Source of the DNA: Lachnoclostridium sp.
Lineage (GTDB): Bacteria > Bacillota > Clostridia > Lachnospirales > Lachnospiraceae
Direction of reading: 5' to 3'
NCBI GenBank assembly: GCA_023664665.1
Contig: JAMPEY010000009.1
Span: 1 to 64,000, forward strand
Length of the DNA stretch: 64,000 nt
The notes under the pieces were generated by a model, which saw only the letters and a program-made list of their open reading frames with translations, had not been told where the DNA came from and ran no database searches. This document shows positions 43,405 through 51,451 of this stretch, in pieces (positions within the stretch are counted from its first letter, which is position 1; each line of letters begins with the position of its first letter). Made by a program: the position numbers and the translations under genes.

Positions 43405-43980
43405 CTATTTTTGCAAAGCCTTATAATATTCATATGTCTTTTGGGTCATGGGATCGATTTCTCCGCTGCCTCCCTGCAGATAATCAAGAGTGTCCTCCAA
43501 AATTCTAAGCATCGCCAAATCCAAGTCCTCAAAAGCCAATTTTCTGATTTCCGCCAGATTAGGCGCCTGCTTCCTGCCGGGTTCAATGTAATCGGCAATA
43601 AAAATAATTTTCTCCAGAGCACTCATGCCCGGTCTTCCCGTGGTATGATTTAATATGGCATTGATGACATCCGGATTTCTTACCCCGTATTCCTGCATGG
43701 CAAGATAACTTCCCACCTTAGGATGCAGCAAAAAAGGATTGCGTCTCTCCACCTCATTCATGCTGATATTATGTTTCTCACAGATGGACAGTCTCTTTTT
43801 ATCCGACATACATTTTGCACAGTCATGTAACAGTCCCGCCAATCTGGCATCTCCTATGGAAACATTATATCTCATGGCAAGCGCGGCAGCCGTGTATTCC
43901 ACTCCCAATGTATGTTCATATCTTTTGGCGTCCAATGTTTTTTCCATGGATTTCCTGATTTTCTTTAAATCACTCTTCAT
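43405..43980 (-). CDS. yqeK: YqeK family HD phosphohydrolase
   Basis: A hydrolase of the HD superfamily, about 191 residues. Members from Gram-positive bacteria cleave diadenosine tetraphosphate symmetrically to ADP. The metal-binding histidines and aspartate appear in YEHTLGVEYTA, LLHDCAK and further HTTGRPGM and DYIEPGRK. The ATG at 43980 (MKSDLKKIRKSMEK) overlaps the end of nadD by 11 bases and is the likely start; the frame extends to 44004. Placed between nadD and rsfS, as in B. subtilis, where yqeK is also adjacent. Confidence 0.93.
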   Translation of the reverse strand: MKSDLKKIRKSMEKTLDAKRYEHTLGVEYTAAALAMRYNVSIGDARLAGLLHDCAKCMSDKKRLSICEKHNISMNEVERRNPFLLHPKVGSYLAMQEYGVRNPDVINAILNHTTGRPGMSALEKIIFIADYIEPGRKQAPNLAEIRKLAFEDLDLAMLRILEDTLDYLQGGSGEIDPMTQKTYEYYKALQK

Positions 43981-44587
43981 TCCGATAAAATCCTTTTTCT
44001 TCAATATAGTAAAGTACCCTGTCCGGCACCAGATAACGGATGCTCTTTCCGCTTCGCACTCTCTCCCTTAAATCCGTGGATGAAATTTCAAGATTTAAAA
44101 AAGGCAGCAGCCTGATTTCCGCTCCATATTTATGCTGCAGCTTTGCTATTTGGGACTCCATGTCAGCAATATCCGTACCGTTTCGCACGGCAGCTATGAT
44201 TTTTGCATTGGAAAAAATGCGTTCCGGATGCTTCCATGTCTCTATGGCAAAGAGGCAGTCCGCCCCGACAAGAAAGAAAAATTCTTCCCCGGGATACTCT
44301 TTTTTCAGTTCCTCCAAAGTCTCATAGCTGTATGAATATCCGTCTCGCTTTATCTCTATGTCAAGACATCGCATCCTTGCGTTTCCCGAGGCGGCAAGTC
44401 TGGTCATTTCATAACGCTCCGCGGAAGAAAGGACTTCTCTGTCCTTCTTCATATAGGAACAACCTGTAGGCACAAACCAGACTTCATCCAAATCTTCCTC
44501 ATCCATGGCAAACTGTGCCAGCGCAAGATGCCCTATATGAATGGGATCGAAAGTTCCGCCCATGATACCGATTTTCCTCATACTCAT
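43970..44587 (-). CDS. nadD: Nicotinate-nucleotide adenylyltransferase NadD
   Basis: Joins nicotinate mononucleotide and ATP to form NaAD in NAD synthesis. The 205 residues contain the nucleotide-binding GGTFDPIHIGHLALAQ (about 9-24) and the C-terminal ISSTDLRERVRSGKSIRYLVP (about 168-188), both diagnostic for the nucleotidyltransferase family. A YhbY gene lies 9 bases upstream and yqeK overlaps downstream, so it forms part of a gene group that continues from obg. The family length fits. Confidence 0.96.
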   Translation of the reverse strand: MSMRKIGIMGGTFDPIHIGHLALAQFAMDEEDLDEVWFVPTGCSYMKKDREVLSSAERYEMTRLAASGNARMRCLDIEIKRDGYSYSYETLEELKKEYPGEEFFFLVGADCLFAIETWKHPERIFSNAKIIAAVRNGTDIADMESQIAKLQHKYGAEIRLLPFLNLEISSTDLRERVRSGKSIRYLVPDRVLYYIEEKGFYRNEE

Positions 44588-44596
44588 ACCCCTTGT

Positions 44597-44896
44597 TTAC
44601 TTTTTGGGTAATTCAATTCCGGGCTTATCTTTGTCAGGACGGTACAATACAATTTTCCTGCCCATGACATGTACCACCTCGGAACGGGTTCTGCCCGCTA
44701 TGGCATCCGCAATCACCACCGGCTCCTCCGGACAATTCTTAAGGACCGCAATCTTAATCAATTCATTGTTGTGAAAGCATTCCTCAATGGCATTTGTAAC
44801 CTCCGGCGTCAGGCTTGCCTTTCCTATCTGGAATACCGGGGTCAGATTACTCGCAAGGCTTTTTAAATATGCCCTCTGTTTGCTGTTTAATTTCAT
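44597..44896 (-). CDS. yhbY: YhbY (CRS1-YhbY domain) RNA-binding protein
   Basis: A 99-residue single CRM domain that binds pre-50S ribosomal particles. The GxxG-like loop sits in VFQIGKASLTPEV and the basic N-terminus LNSKQRAYLKSLASN is typical. The C-terminal part reads HVMGRKIVLYRPDKDKP. It lies between obg and nadD, the usual Firmicutes neighbourhood. The ATG follows GAGGAAATT. Confidence 0.95.
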   Translation of the reverse strand: MKLNSKQRAYLKSLASNLTPVFQIGKASLTPEVTNAIEECFHNNELIKIAVLKNCPEEPVVIADAIAGRTRSEVVHVMGRKIVLYRPDKDKPGIELPKK

Positions 44897-44942
44897 AATT
44901 TCCTCATTTCCGTGCCGCTATTCACCGCTGCTTCAGCACCGA

Positions 44943-46238
44943 TTACCTGTAATAATCAAAGGAAAGTCCATACATGCGCACCGCATCCCCCTCTTTTATG
45001 CCAAGATTTTCCAATTCCTGTAAAATTCCCTGCTCTTTCAGGAAATTTTGGAAAAAACGAAAGCCTTTTTCACTGTCAAGATTGGTGTAACCCAGCATTT
45101 TTTCAATTCGGGGACCTTCCACCACATATTCCTCTTTTTCCTCGTCATAAGTGACTGTATAGGGTTCGTCCATATCCCGGAGTTCTTCGTCCGGAAAATA
45201 TTCCTGCGCAAAGACCATGGGCTCCTCCCCCAGCTTATCCAACATTTCCCCCACATAATACAAAAGCTCTTTGACGCCTTCTCCCGTAACCGCGGAAATC
45301 GGAAAGACCTTGATTCCTTTCGGCTCAAATTCTTTCCTGATGGCATCCAAGAAAGACAATTCTCCCGAACCCGCAAACATGACATCTATTTTGTTGGCGG
45401 CAATGACCTGAGGTCTCTTTGCTATTTCCGGATTATATGCCTCCAGTTCTTTATTGATGGCATAGATATCCTCAACAGGATTCCTTCCCTCGGTGCCGGG
45501 GGCATCCACAATATGAATCATCACTTTTGTACGCTCTATATGGCGCAAAAACTCATGACCCAGCCCCACTCCTTCGGAAGCGCCCTCAATCAGACCGGGA
45601 ATATCCGCAATGACAAATCCTTTGGAGCCGTCTAAATCCACCACTCCCAGATTGGGGTTCAGCGTTGTAAAATGATAATTGGCAATCTTTGGTCTGGCAT
45701 TGGTAACTCTGGACAAAAAAGTAGATTTTCCTACATTGGGAAATCCTACCAGCCCAACATCCGCAATGACCTTTAACTCCAAAAGAAGCTCCAGCTCCTT
45801 TGCCGGCTGACCGGGCTGGGCGTATTTCGGCGCCTGCATGGTACTGGTGGCGTAATGCTGATTGCCGCTTCCTCCCCTGCCGCCTTTAAGAAGCACGACC
45901 CGCCTGTTATCTCCGGACATATCCGTGATGACTTTTCCGCTCTCCGCTTCCTTTATAACGGTTCCTTGGGGCACCTTTATCACGATATCATTTCCATCCC
46001 TGCCCCTGCAGTTCTTTTTGCTGCCCGGTTCGCCGTCCTGGGCCTGATACTTGCGGATATGTCTGAAATCTATCAATGTGTTCAAACCCTCGTCCACCAC
46101 AAAGATAACATCTCCTCCGCGCCCTCCGTCTCCTCCGTCGGGACCGCCGTTCGGAACATATTTTTCACGGCGGAAGGACACATGACCGTCCCCTCCCTTG
46201 CCGCTTCTTACATATATCTTAGCTCTGTCTGCAAACAT
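44943..46238 (-). CDS. obgE: GTPase ObgE/CgtA
   Basis: A ribosome-assembly GTPase of 431 residues with three parts: the glycine-rich Obg fold (1-158; DGGDGGRGGDVIFVVD), the GTP-binding domain with GFPNVGKST (about 166) and DIPGLIEGASEG, the NKID motif (about 284), and the C-terminal OCT domain (about 350-431). It binds late 50S intermediates and responds to ppGpp. It lies downstream of rpmA with a hairpin of terminator type between them. Confidence 0.97.
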   Translation of the reverse strand: MFADRAKIYVRSGKGGDGHVSFRREKYVPNGGPDGGDGGRGGDVIFVVDEGLNTLIDFRHIRKYQAQDGEPGSKKNCRGRDGNDIVIKVPQGTVIKEAESGKVITDMSGDNRRVVLLKGGRGGSGNQHYATSTMQAPKYAQPGQPAKELELLLELKVIADVGLVGFPNVGKSTFLSRVTNARPKIANYHFTTLNPNLGVVDLDGSKGFVIADIPGLIEGASEGVGLGHEFLRHIERTKVMIHIVDAPGTEGRNPVEDIYAINKELEAYNPEIAKRPQVIAANKIDVMFAGSGELSFLDAIRKEFEPKGIKVFPISAVTGEGVKELLYYVGEMLDKLGEEPMVFAQEYFPDEELRDMDEPYTVTYDEEKEEYVVEGPRIEKMLGYTNLDSEKGFRFFQNFLKEQGILQELENLGIKEGDAVRMYGLSFDYYR

Positions 46239-46255
46239 CCGTTACTCCTTTTAAA

Positions 46256-46318
46256 GTAAAAAAAGGAGCTGCCGCATTATGAGTTAGTGCCTGAAATTCC
46301 ATAATGTGACAGCCCTTA
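46256..46318 (-). terminator. Hairpin/attenuator between rpmA and obgE
   Basis: GGGCTGTCACATTATG and CATAATGCGGCAGCTCC pair around an unpaired loop of about 17 bases and are followed by seven T on the minus strand. It probably trims expression of obgE relative to the ribosomal protein genes. Confidence 0.75.
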
Positions 46319-46328
46319 AGTAATTCAA

Positions 46329-46613
46329 TTACTGCTCCACAGGATACACGGAAGCCTGCTTTTTATCTCTTCCTTTTCTTTCAAAACGAAGAACGCCATC
46401 CGTCAACGCATATAAGGTATCATCACCGCCGATACCGACATTAACGCCGGGATGAATCTTGGTTCCGCGCTGTCTGTAAAGAATATTTCCTGCTTTTACG
46501 AACTGTCCGTCAGCTCTCTTTGCGCCTAATCTTTTGGATTCGGAATCCCTGCCGTTCTTGGTAGAGCCCACACCCTTTTTATGAGCAAAAAATTGAAGGT
46601 TCAAATTTAACAT
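46329..46613 (-). CDS. rpmA: 50S ribosomal protein L27
   Basis: L27 lies beside the peptidyl-transferase centre. The 94 residues include a Firmicute-type leader [17 protein letters not shown]; Prp cleaves after Phe9 to expose Ala10-His11. The conserved body [20 protein letters not shown] is intact. The protease gene (prp) lies directly upstream, four bases away, within the rplU-prp-rpmA cluster. Confidence 0.98.
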   Translation of the reverse strand: MLNLNLQFFAHKKGVGSTKNGRDSESKRLGAKRADGQFVKAGNILYRQRGTKIHPGVNVGIGGDDTLYALTDGVLRFERKGRDKKQASVYPVEQ

Positions 46614-46616
46614 GGT

Positions 46617-46982
46617 TTACACCTCCTCAAATCTTATTTGTAAATACTGCCTGCCGTATTGTTTGCTGAGATTCTCAAGGGAATATACCAATGAATCCAT
46701 CAAAAATACCGACTTTTCCTGCAGCGGCTCGCAAAAATCACATCTGATAAAGCCATCCTCTTCATTGGAAACCACTTTCAATTTCTCTCCCGCCAGCTCT
46801 TCCAGAGAATTAATGGCGCTGATGACCAATGCCGAGATAGCGGCACATAGGATATCGCCCCCCAAAATATCGGAGGAACCTTTTTTCCCGAACTGCTTTC
46901 TTTTTGCGTACTGCGCATGTCCCATACAGAGAAAACCCCTGTAGGCGTTACTGTCATCTTTCTTAATTACAATCGTAGTCAT
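46617..46982 (-). CDS. prp: Ribosomal-processing cysteine protease Prp (YsxB)
   Basis: Removes the N-terminal leader of ribosomal protein L27. The protein is 121 residues with the family's catalytic dyad: His22 in CMGHAQYAK and Cys46 in GGDILCAAIS. It is located between rplU and rpmA, the conserved Firmicutes position, and the predicted substrate site (LQFF-AHKK) lies in the next gene. AGTAATG-type starts are absent; the ATG at 46982 follows the rplU stop by five bases. Confidence 0.95.
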   Translation of the reverse strand: MTTIVIKKDDSNAYRGFLCMGHAQYAKRKQFGKKGSSDILGGDILCAAISALVISAINSLEELAGEKLKVVSNEEDGFIRCDFCEPLQEKSVFLMDSLVYSLENLSKQYGRQYLQIRFEEV

Positions 46983-46987
46983 AATGA

Positions 46988-47293
46988 TTATGCATTAATC
47001 TTGTCGATTTTCACCTGAGTGTATGCTTGTCTATGACCTCTCTTTTTATGGTAGCCGGTTTTTCTCTTGTATTTGTATACAATAACCTTCTTACCTCTGC
47101 CCTGCTCCATAACGGTTGCGGAAACCGTTGCGTTTGCAACATCCGCGCCGACTTTAAGGGTACTGTCACTTACTGCAATTACACTGTCAAAAGTAACGGT
47201 ATTTCCTGCTTCTGCATCCAGCTTTTCCACTTTGATGACATCGCCCTCGGAAACCTTATACTGTTTTCCGCCTGTTGCAATAATAGCGTACAT
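46988..47293 (-). CDS. rplU: 50S ribosomal protein L21
   Basis: A 50S protein binding 23S rRNA near L20. The 101-residue protein from the ATG at 47293 ([18 protein letters not shown]) has AGGAGG nine bases upstream; the longer frame to 47323 is ignored. Contains [23 protein letters not shown] near the C-terminus, a clear family block. It starts the rplU-prp-rpmA cluster after a structured leader and a strong promoter. Confidence 0.98.
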   Translation of the reverse strand: MYAIIATGGKQYKVSEGDVIKVEKLDAEAGNTVTFDSVIAVSDSTLKVGADVANATVSATVMEQGRGKKVIVYKYKRKTGYHKKRGHRQAYTQVKIDKINA

Positions 47294-47405
47294 ATCGAGA
47301 CACCTCCTATTCGCAAATCCCACAAAAGAAATCTCCCCTGCCGGATTCTTTACTCGCTAACTTCGGTGGCATTATGCGCTTTTACCTAGTTATGCGGCAT
47401 ACCAT
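47294..47405 (-). promoter_or_regulatory. Ribosomal protein L21 leader
   Basis: About 110 bases between the promoter start and the rplU ribosome site. It contains GCCGCATAACTAGGTAAAAGCGCAT and ATGCCACCGAAGTTAGCGAG, which look like the Firmicutes L21 leader RNA by position and partial sequence. Such leaders are thought to mediate feedback by a ribosomal protein. Identity is by context rather than by a covariance search. Confidence 0.6.
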
Positions 47406-47408
47406 GTC

Positions 47409-47438
47409 ATAATAGCATGACATGGCATAAATTGTCAA
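47409..47438 (-). promoter_or_regulatory. Promoter of rplU-prp-rpmA
   Basis: TTGACA (complement of 47433-47438), 18-base spacer, TATTAT (complement of 47409-47414). The -10 region lies between arms of an inverted repeat (ATGCCATGTCAT / ATGACATGGTAT), a possible operator. Confidence 0.8.
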
Positions 47439-48064
47439 GAATTTTTTATTTTTTCAAAGTCCTCTACATACTGTGCAATCAGCTTTACGGTGCCTTCCAC
47501 TCCCAAAACACTGCTGTTGACACACAGATCATAGCTGTCGGCGCGCCCCCACTTCTTGGAAGAATAGTAGTTATAATAGCTCTGACGCTGCTTATCCTTC
47601 TTAATCATCATGTCTTTCGCCTTGGATTCCGTCAGGTCATATTTGTCCATGATACGCTTGATTTTGTGTTCCTCCTCGCCATAGATAAACAGGTGGATGC
47701 AATTTTTATAATCCGCAAGGGCATAATCCGCACAGCGGCCAACGATCACGCAGGGCTCTTCCTCCGCAATTTTCTTAATGGTATCAAACTGTGCCAGAAA
47801 GACCTTATGGCTGATAGGCATATCCACAAAAGCCGATGTGTTATATCCAAAAGAGTAGGTGTCCATCACCAGATTATAAAGAAAGGAATTTGTGGGCACC
47901 TCATCATGATTCTGAAGCATCTCCTCGCAAAATCCGCTCTCCTTTGCCGCACGGGTCAAAAGCTCCTTGTCATAATACTTGATTCCGAAATAAGCAGCAA
48001 CCTTCTCCCCTATTTCATGTCCTCCCGAGCCGAACTGACGACCGATTGTAATCACTGTATTCAT
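47435..48064 (-). CDS. Cytidylate kinase-like family protein
   Basis: A 209-residue P-loop protein of the cytidylate-kinase-like family (PF13189 type). The P-loop is IGRQFGSGGHEIGEKV (about residues 6-22), with the phosphate-binding LID-like basic part DKQRQSYYNYYSSKKW (about 153-168). True CMP kinase has a different length and context, so the substrate is unknown. The ATG follows GAGAGGGTGCGCAT. It has its own promoter and ends inside the rplU promoter. Confidence 0.88.
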   Translation of the reverse strand: MNTVITIGRQFGSGGHEIGEKVAAYFGIKYYDKELLTRAAKESGFCEEMLQNHDEVPTNSFLYNLVMDTYSFGYNTSAFVDMPISHKVFLAQFDTIKKIAEEEPCVIVGRCADYALADYKNCIHLFIYGEEEHKIKRIMDKYDLTESKAKDMMIKKDKQRQSYYNYYSSKKWGRADSYDLCVNSSVLGVEGTVKLIAQYVEDFEKIKNS

Positions 48065-48114
48065 ATGCGCACCCTCTCTTTCCTAGCGTTACCGTAAACA
48101 ATTCTTACTATTTT

Positions 48115-48143
48115 ATTATATTTTATTTTGCCGGTTTGTGCAA
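48115..48143 (-). promoter_or_regulatory. Promoter of the cytidylate kinase-like gene
   Basis: TTGCAC (complement of 48138-48143), 17-base spacer, perfect TATAAT (complement of 48115-48120), just after the end of the rluD-family gene. Confidence 0.75.
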
Positions 48144-48148
48144 CCATT

Positions 48149-49054
48149 TCACAGCTTTTCCAGCAGTCTGCGGAAATATTCCGGCAAAGGCGCATCCGTC
48201 TCTATATAGTCTCCCGTAGTGGGGTGGCGAAACCCCAGAATCTTGGCGTGAAGTGTCTGTCCCTCCAGCTTAAAAGGACATTTTTGTCCGGAATAAACCT
48301 CATCACCCACCAAGGGATGCCCGATGCTTGCCATGTGGACCCGGATCTGGTGCGTTCTTCCGGTTTCCAGCTCGCATTCTACATAAGTATACTTGTCAAA
48401 ACGCTCCAAAACCCTATAATGTGTCACTGCCCTTTTGCCATCCGCTCTGACCGCTATCTTTTTACGATCCTTCGGATGCCTCCCCAAAGGCTTGTCAATA
48501 ATGCCTTCCTCTTCTTTCAAAACCCCGTAACAAACAGCATGATAGCGGCGCACAACACTGTGGTTTTTCAGCTGTTTTGCAATGGACTCATGCGCCTTAT
48601 CGTTCTTACAGGCAATGACGGAACCCGTGGTGTCTTTGTCAATACGGTGGACTATGCCGGGACGCATAACGCCGTTAATGCCCGAAAGCTCCGCTTTGCA
48701 ATGAAAAAGAAGGGCATTGACCAGAGTGCCGTTGTAATGTCCTGCCGCCGGATGCACCACCATGCCCTTTGGTTTGTTCACCACAATTACATCTTTATCT
48801 TCATACAAAATATCAAGAGGAATCTCCTCCGGCTCAATATCCGGCTCCACGGCTTCAGGCAGGAGAAAAAACACCTCGTCTTCCGCTTTTACCCGGTAAC
48901 TGCCTTTAACTGCCCCGCCATTCACCAAAACCTTCTCTTCCTTTATCAGCTTTTGGATGAAAGAACGGGAAAGGGAGTCTATCAGCAGGCTCATGCATTT
49001 GTCGATTCTCTCGTCCTCCAGCTCCTCGGTTATCTGAAAACGAAACTCATCCAT
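48149..49054 (-). CDS. RluA/RluD family pseudouridine synthase
   Basis: Converts uridine to pseudouridine in 23S rRNA. An N-terminal S4-like domain (about 1-80; LLIDSLSRSFIQKLIKEEKVLVNG) precedes the catalytic domain with the HRIDKDTTG motif (Asp near residue 142) that defines the RluA family. The start at 49054 (MDEFRFQITEELED) has AGAGG upstream within the end of the repeat element; the open frame to 49183 runs through that repeat and is not coding. The exact rRNA target is unknown, RluD being the likely one. Confidence 0.93.
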   Translation of the reverse strand: MDEFRFQITEELEDERIDKCMSLLIDSLSRSFIQKLIKEEKVLVNGGAVKGSYRVKAEDEVFFLLPEAVEPDIEPEEIPLDILYEDKDVIVVNKPKGMVVHPAAGHYNGTLVNALLFHCKAELSGINGVMRPGIVHRIDKDTTGSVIACKNDKAHESIAKQLKNHSVVRRYHAVCYGVLKEEEGIIDKPLGRHPKDRKKIAVRADGKRAVTHYRVLERFDKYTYVECELETGRTHQIRVHMASIGHPLVGDEVYSGQKCPFKLEGQTLHAKILGFRHPTTGDYIETDAPLPEYFRRLLEKL

Positions 49055-49059
49055 AAACC

Positions 49060-49190
49060 TCTCCATTCCGCCTTCAGCGGCGCAAACAATCAATGAGAAG
49101 AATCGCTTCCCTTGCGATTCTTCAGTGTGAGATTTAGAATTTCTTAGGTGCTGTACTTCAAGCGCCTTAGAAATTCTTCTCACACTTCCT
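49060..49190 (-). repeat. Long palindromic intergenic repeat, copy B
   Basis: Same three-part element as at 19935-20090: CATTCCGCCTTCAGCGGCGC, a GAAGAATCGC/GCGATTCTTC hairpin and a GTGTGAGATTTAGAATTTCT/AGAAATTCTTCTCACAC hairpin with a short loop. It fills the gap between lspA and the rluD-family gene, ending just before that gene's ribosome binding site. Confidence 0.85.
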
Positions 49191-49727
49191 CTAGTTAATT
49201 TCCCGGTAGCGGTTCTGCTTAAAATTCAAAAATTCCAAGTCCTGTTCCGTGAACACAAACAAAAACAGGAGAAAGAGCAGTACCGTAGCCACCACAATAT
49301 AGCAGTCCGCAACATTAAAAATTGGATAATGGATCAGCACAAAAGAAATAAAATCCACCACATAATCCAGACGAATGCGGTCCGCCATATTGCCAAGCCC
49401 GCCTGCCACGATAACAGACAGCAGAATATGAACGATATTATACTTTTTCTTTTCGGGCAGCTTTAACAGGAAAAATAAAATAACCAGCATAAAAATCACG
49501 CCCACAAACAAAATAAAAAATTTCTGGTTCTGGAGCATTCCGAAAGCAGAACCCCTGTTTTCAAGATATTGCAGCTCCAGCACTCCGTCTATCAGCACAT
49601 AGGCGGGGCGGTCTTTTAACTGTTTTACCGCCAGTTCCTTTGTGTATTGGTCCGCAAAAAACAAAATAATAATGATAACGGCATCAATGACCAGCATAAT
49701 GCCTCTCTTGGTTTTATTCTTACTCAT
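49191..49727 (-). CDS. lspA: Lipoprotein signal peptidase II
   Basis: Membrane aspartyl protease that removes the signal peptide of lipoproteins after lipidation. About 178 residues from the ATG at 49727 (MSKNKTKRGIMLVID), with four helices. The catalytic aspartates are in GGLGNMADRIRL (about 112-123) and FNVADCYIV (about 140-148), the two family signatures. The frame also extends to 49760. The start overlaps the end of aroB by eight bases. Confidence 0.95.
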   Translation of the reverse strand: MSKNKTKRGIMLVIDAVIIIILFFADQYTKELAVKQLKDRPAYVLIDGVLELQYLENRGSAFGMLQNQKFFILFVGVIFMLVILFFLLKLPEKKKYNIVHILLSVIVAGGLGNMADRIRLDYVVDFISFVLIHYPIFNVADCYIVVATVLLFLLFLFVFTEQDLEFLNFKQNRYREIN

Positions 49728-50829
49728 GGGCGTCCTCTTCGCTAAAATAAATTTCCCCAATGGCTGCCAATATTTCCTCCTCGGTAACGGTTTTGTCGAT
49801 TACAGCCTTCCCTATCTTTTTCAGCAGCACAAATTTAATTTTGTCCGCCTCCATCTTTTTATCCGATTTGGTCAGCTTCAAAATCTCCTCCGGACATATG
49901 CCCTCCACGGTAATCGGCAGATTGAAGGGAACAAACATATCCCGGATTTCATAGTATTCTTCCATAGAAAGCATCTCCCGCTTCCATGAAATATAGGCTG
50001 CCGCCACAGTTCCGAGGGCTACGCACTCCCCGTGGAATAATTCAAAGTTTTTCGCTTTCTCAATGGCATGTCCGATGGTATGCCCCAGATTTAACAAAGC
50101 CCTCTCACCCTGCTCCGTAGGGTCTTTTTCCACTACAGCCTTTTTGATGGCGCAGCTTCGCATCACCATTTCCTCGAGGGTGTCAAAATCCCGTTCTTGG
50201 ATTTCATACATTTTTTCTATCATCCACTCGTAAAAAGCGGCGTCTTTTATGATTCCGTGCTTCATCACTTCCGCAAAACCGGAGAAAAACTGACGCGGAT
50301 CCAAAGTCTTTAATACTGCCACATTCATGTAAACCAGACGGGGCATCTTAAATGCACCCACCATGTTTTTGTAGGAATCAAAATCCACTCCCGTCTTGCC
50401 TCCTACCGAGCTGTCCACCTGAGCCAAAAGAGTGGTGGGAATCTGAATAAAATCAATGCCACGCAAATAGGTCGCCGCGGTAAATCCCGTCAAATCCCCT
50501 ACTACGCCGCCACCTAGGGCAAGCAGCATATCCTTGCGGTCAAATCCTTCCCGAATCAGAAATTCATAGACTTTTTTTACATTGTCCAGATTTTTATTTT
50601 CCTCTCCCGTAGGTATGACAAATTTTACCGCCTTTAAGCATTTTCCCGAGATACAGCTAAGCACCTCTTCGCCGTACAGCTCATCCACATTGGAATCCGT
50701 CACGATACAAAGTCTCTTGTCCCCACAGCCAAGCTCGCTCAGCTCTTCCCAGAGTCCTTTATAAGAGCGGTCAAACACAATGTCATAGCAAGGCTTTTTT
50801 TGATATGATACAGGCAGTCTCTGCGCCAT
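49720..50829 (-). CDS. aroB: 3-dehydroquinate synthase
   Basis: Second step of the shikimate pathway: converts DAHP to 3-dehydroquinate using NAD+ and a divalent metal. About 369 residues from the ATG at 50829 (MAQRLPVSYQKKP), which has GGAGG eight bases upstream; a further ATG at 50865 would add 12 residues with a weaker site. The NAD-binding GGGVVGDLTGFTAAT, the metal ligands in NLGHTIGHAIE and the DFDSYKNMVGAFKMPR loop are intact. Only shikimate gene in the window, coupled to lspA by an overlap. Confidence 0.95.
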   Translation of the reverse strand: MAQRLPVSYQKKPCYDIVFDRSYKGLWEELSELGCGDKRLCIVTDSNVDELYGEEVLSCISGKCLKAVKFVIPTGEENKNLDNVKKVYEFLIREGFDRKDMLLALGGGVVGDLTGFTAATYLRGIDFIQIPTTLLAQVDSSVGGKTGVDFDSYKNMVGAFKMPRLVYMNVAVLKTLDPRQFFSGFAEVMKHGIIKDAAFYEWMIEKMYEIQERDFDTLEEMVMRSCAIKKAVVEKDPTEQGERALLNLGHTIGHAIEKAKNFELFHGECVALGTVAAAYISWKREMLSMEEYYEIRDMFVPFNLPITVEGICPEEILKLTKSDKKMEADKIKFVLLKKIGKAVIDKTVTEEEILAAIGEIYFSEEDAHE

Positions 50830-50912
50830 AAAAGCATCCTCCATCTCAAAATACACTTCATCCATAAAGAAAACTTCCCACTTGATAACAAACAGGAAGC
50901 CTTCACCGTAAA

Positions 50913-51434
50913 CTATTTGTGCAGTGGCAGTTCAAATGTCCCACTTCCGAAGATGTCCTGAAAATCACCGGAGATATCCACACTTGCGGGAGTAATAATA
51001 AAAATGCTGTGAGAAATCTTCTGCAGATTACCTGCTATGGCAAAACAGGAGCCGGATGTAAAATCGATAATGCGCTGTGCAATATCCACATCCAGACCTT
51101 CCAGATTTAACACCACGGTCCTGTTGGACAAAAGCGTCTCTGTTATCTCCCTTGCGTCTTCAAAAGAAGACGGCTTTATCACACATACTTCCATACCGTT
51201 ACCCTGTACTCTCTTAACGGAAGATTGGCGAATCGGCGTTATCTTAGGCTGGTTTGCCTTCTTTGCCGGCTTCTCCTCATCATCCAGCTCTTCTCTCGTG
51301 TTCCTTCCCTTTGGCAGAGGCTTCCTTGGCAGAGGTTCTTCTTCCTCGTCGTCATCCAGATAATCGTCATCCAAATAGTCGTCCTCCTCGTCGTTTAACT
51401 TCATATAATTCAAGAACTTGTCCATAACACCCAT
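50913..51434 (-). CDS. sepF: Cell division protein SepF
   Basis: FtsZ-ring membrane anchor, 173 residues. An N-terminal amphipathic helix (MGVMDKFLNYMKL) binds membrane. A very acidic linker follows (DDYLDDDYLDDDEEEEP, about 16-35) and a basic/Pro stretch. The C-terminal SepF domain (about 80-173) contains VCVIKPSSFEDAREITETL and GSCFAIAGNLQKI, which bind FtsZ. AAGGAG precedes the ATG at the best distance. Placed between yggS and aroB; in many Firmicutes yggS and sepF are adjacent. Confidence 0.96.
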   Translation of the reverse strand: MGVMDKFLNYMKLNDEEDDYLDDDYLDDDEEEEPLPRKPLPKGRNTREELDDEEKPAKKANQPKITPIRQSSVKRVQGNGMEVCVIKPSSFEDAREITETLLSNRTVVLNLEGLDVDIAQRIIDFTSGSCFAIAGNLQKISHSIFIITPASVDISGDFQDIFGSGTFELPLHK

Positions 51435-51451
51435 ATTTAATCTCCTTTTAC

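Noticed and set aside
48128..49096. Long plus-strand frame of about 320 codons opposite the rluD-family gene
   Set aside because: Shadow of the real gene in the opposite strand; RluA motifs lie on the minus strand.
49054..49183. 43-residue N-terminal extension of the rluD-family protein
   Set aside because: It is a translation of the palindromic repeat; the S4 domain starts at the ATG at 49054.
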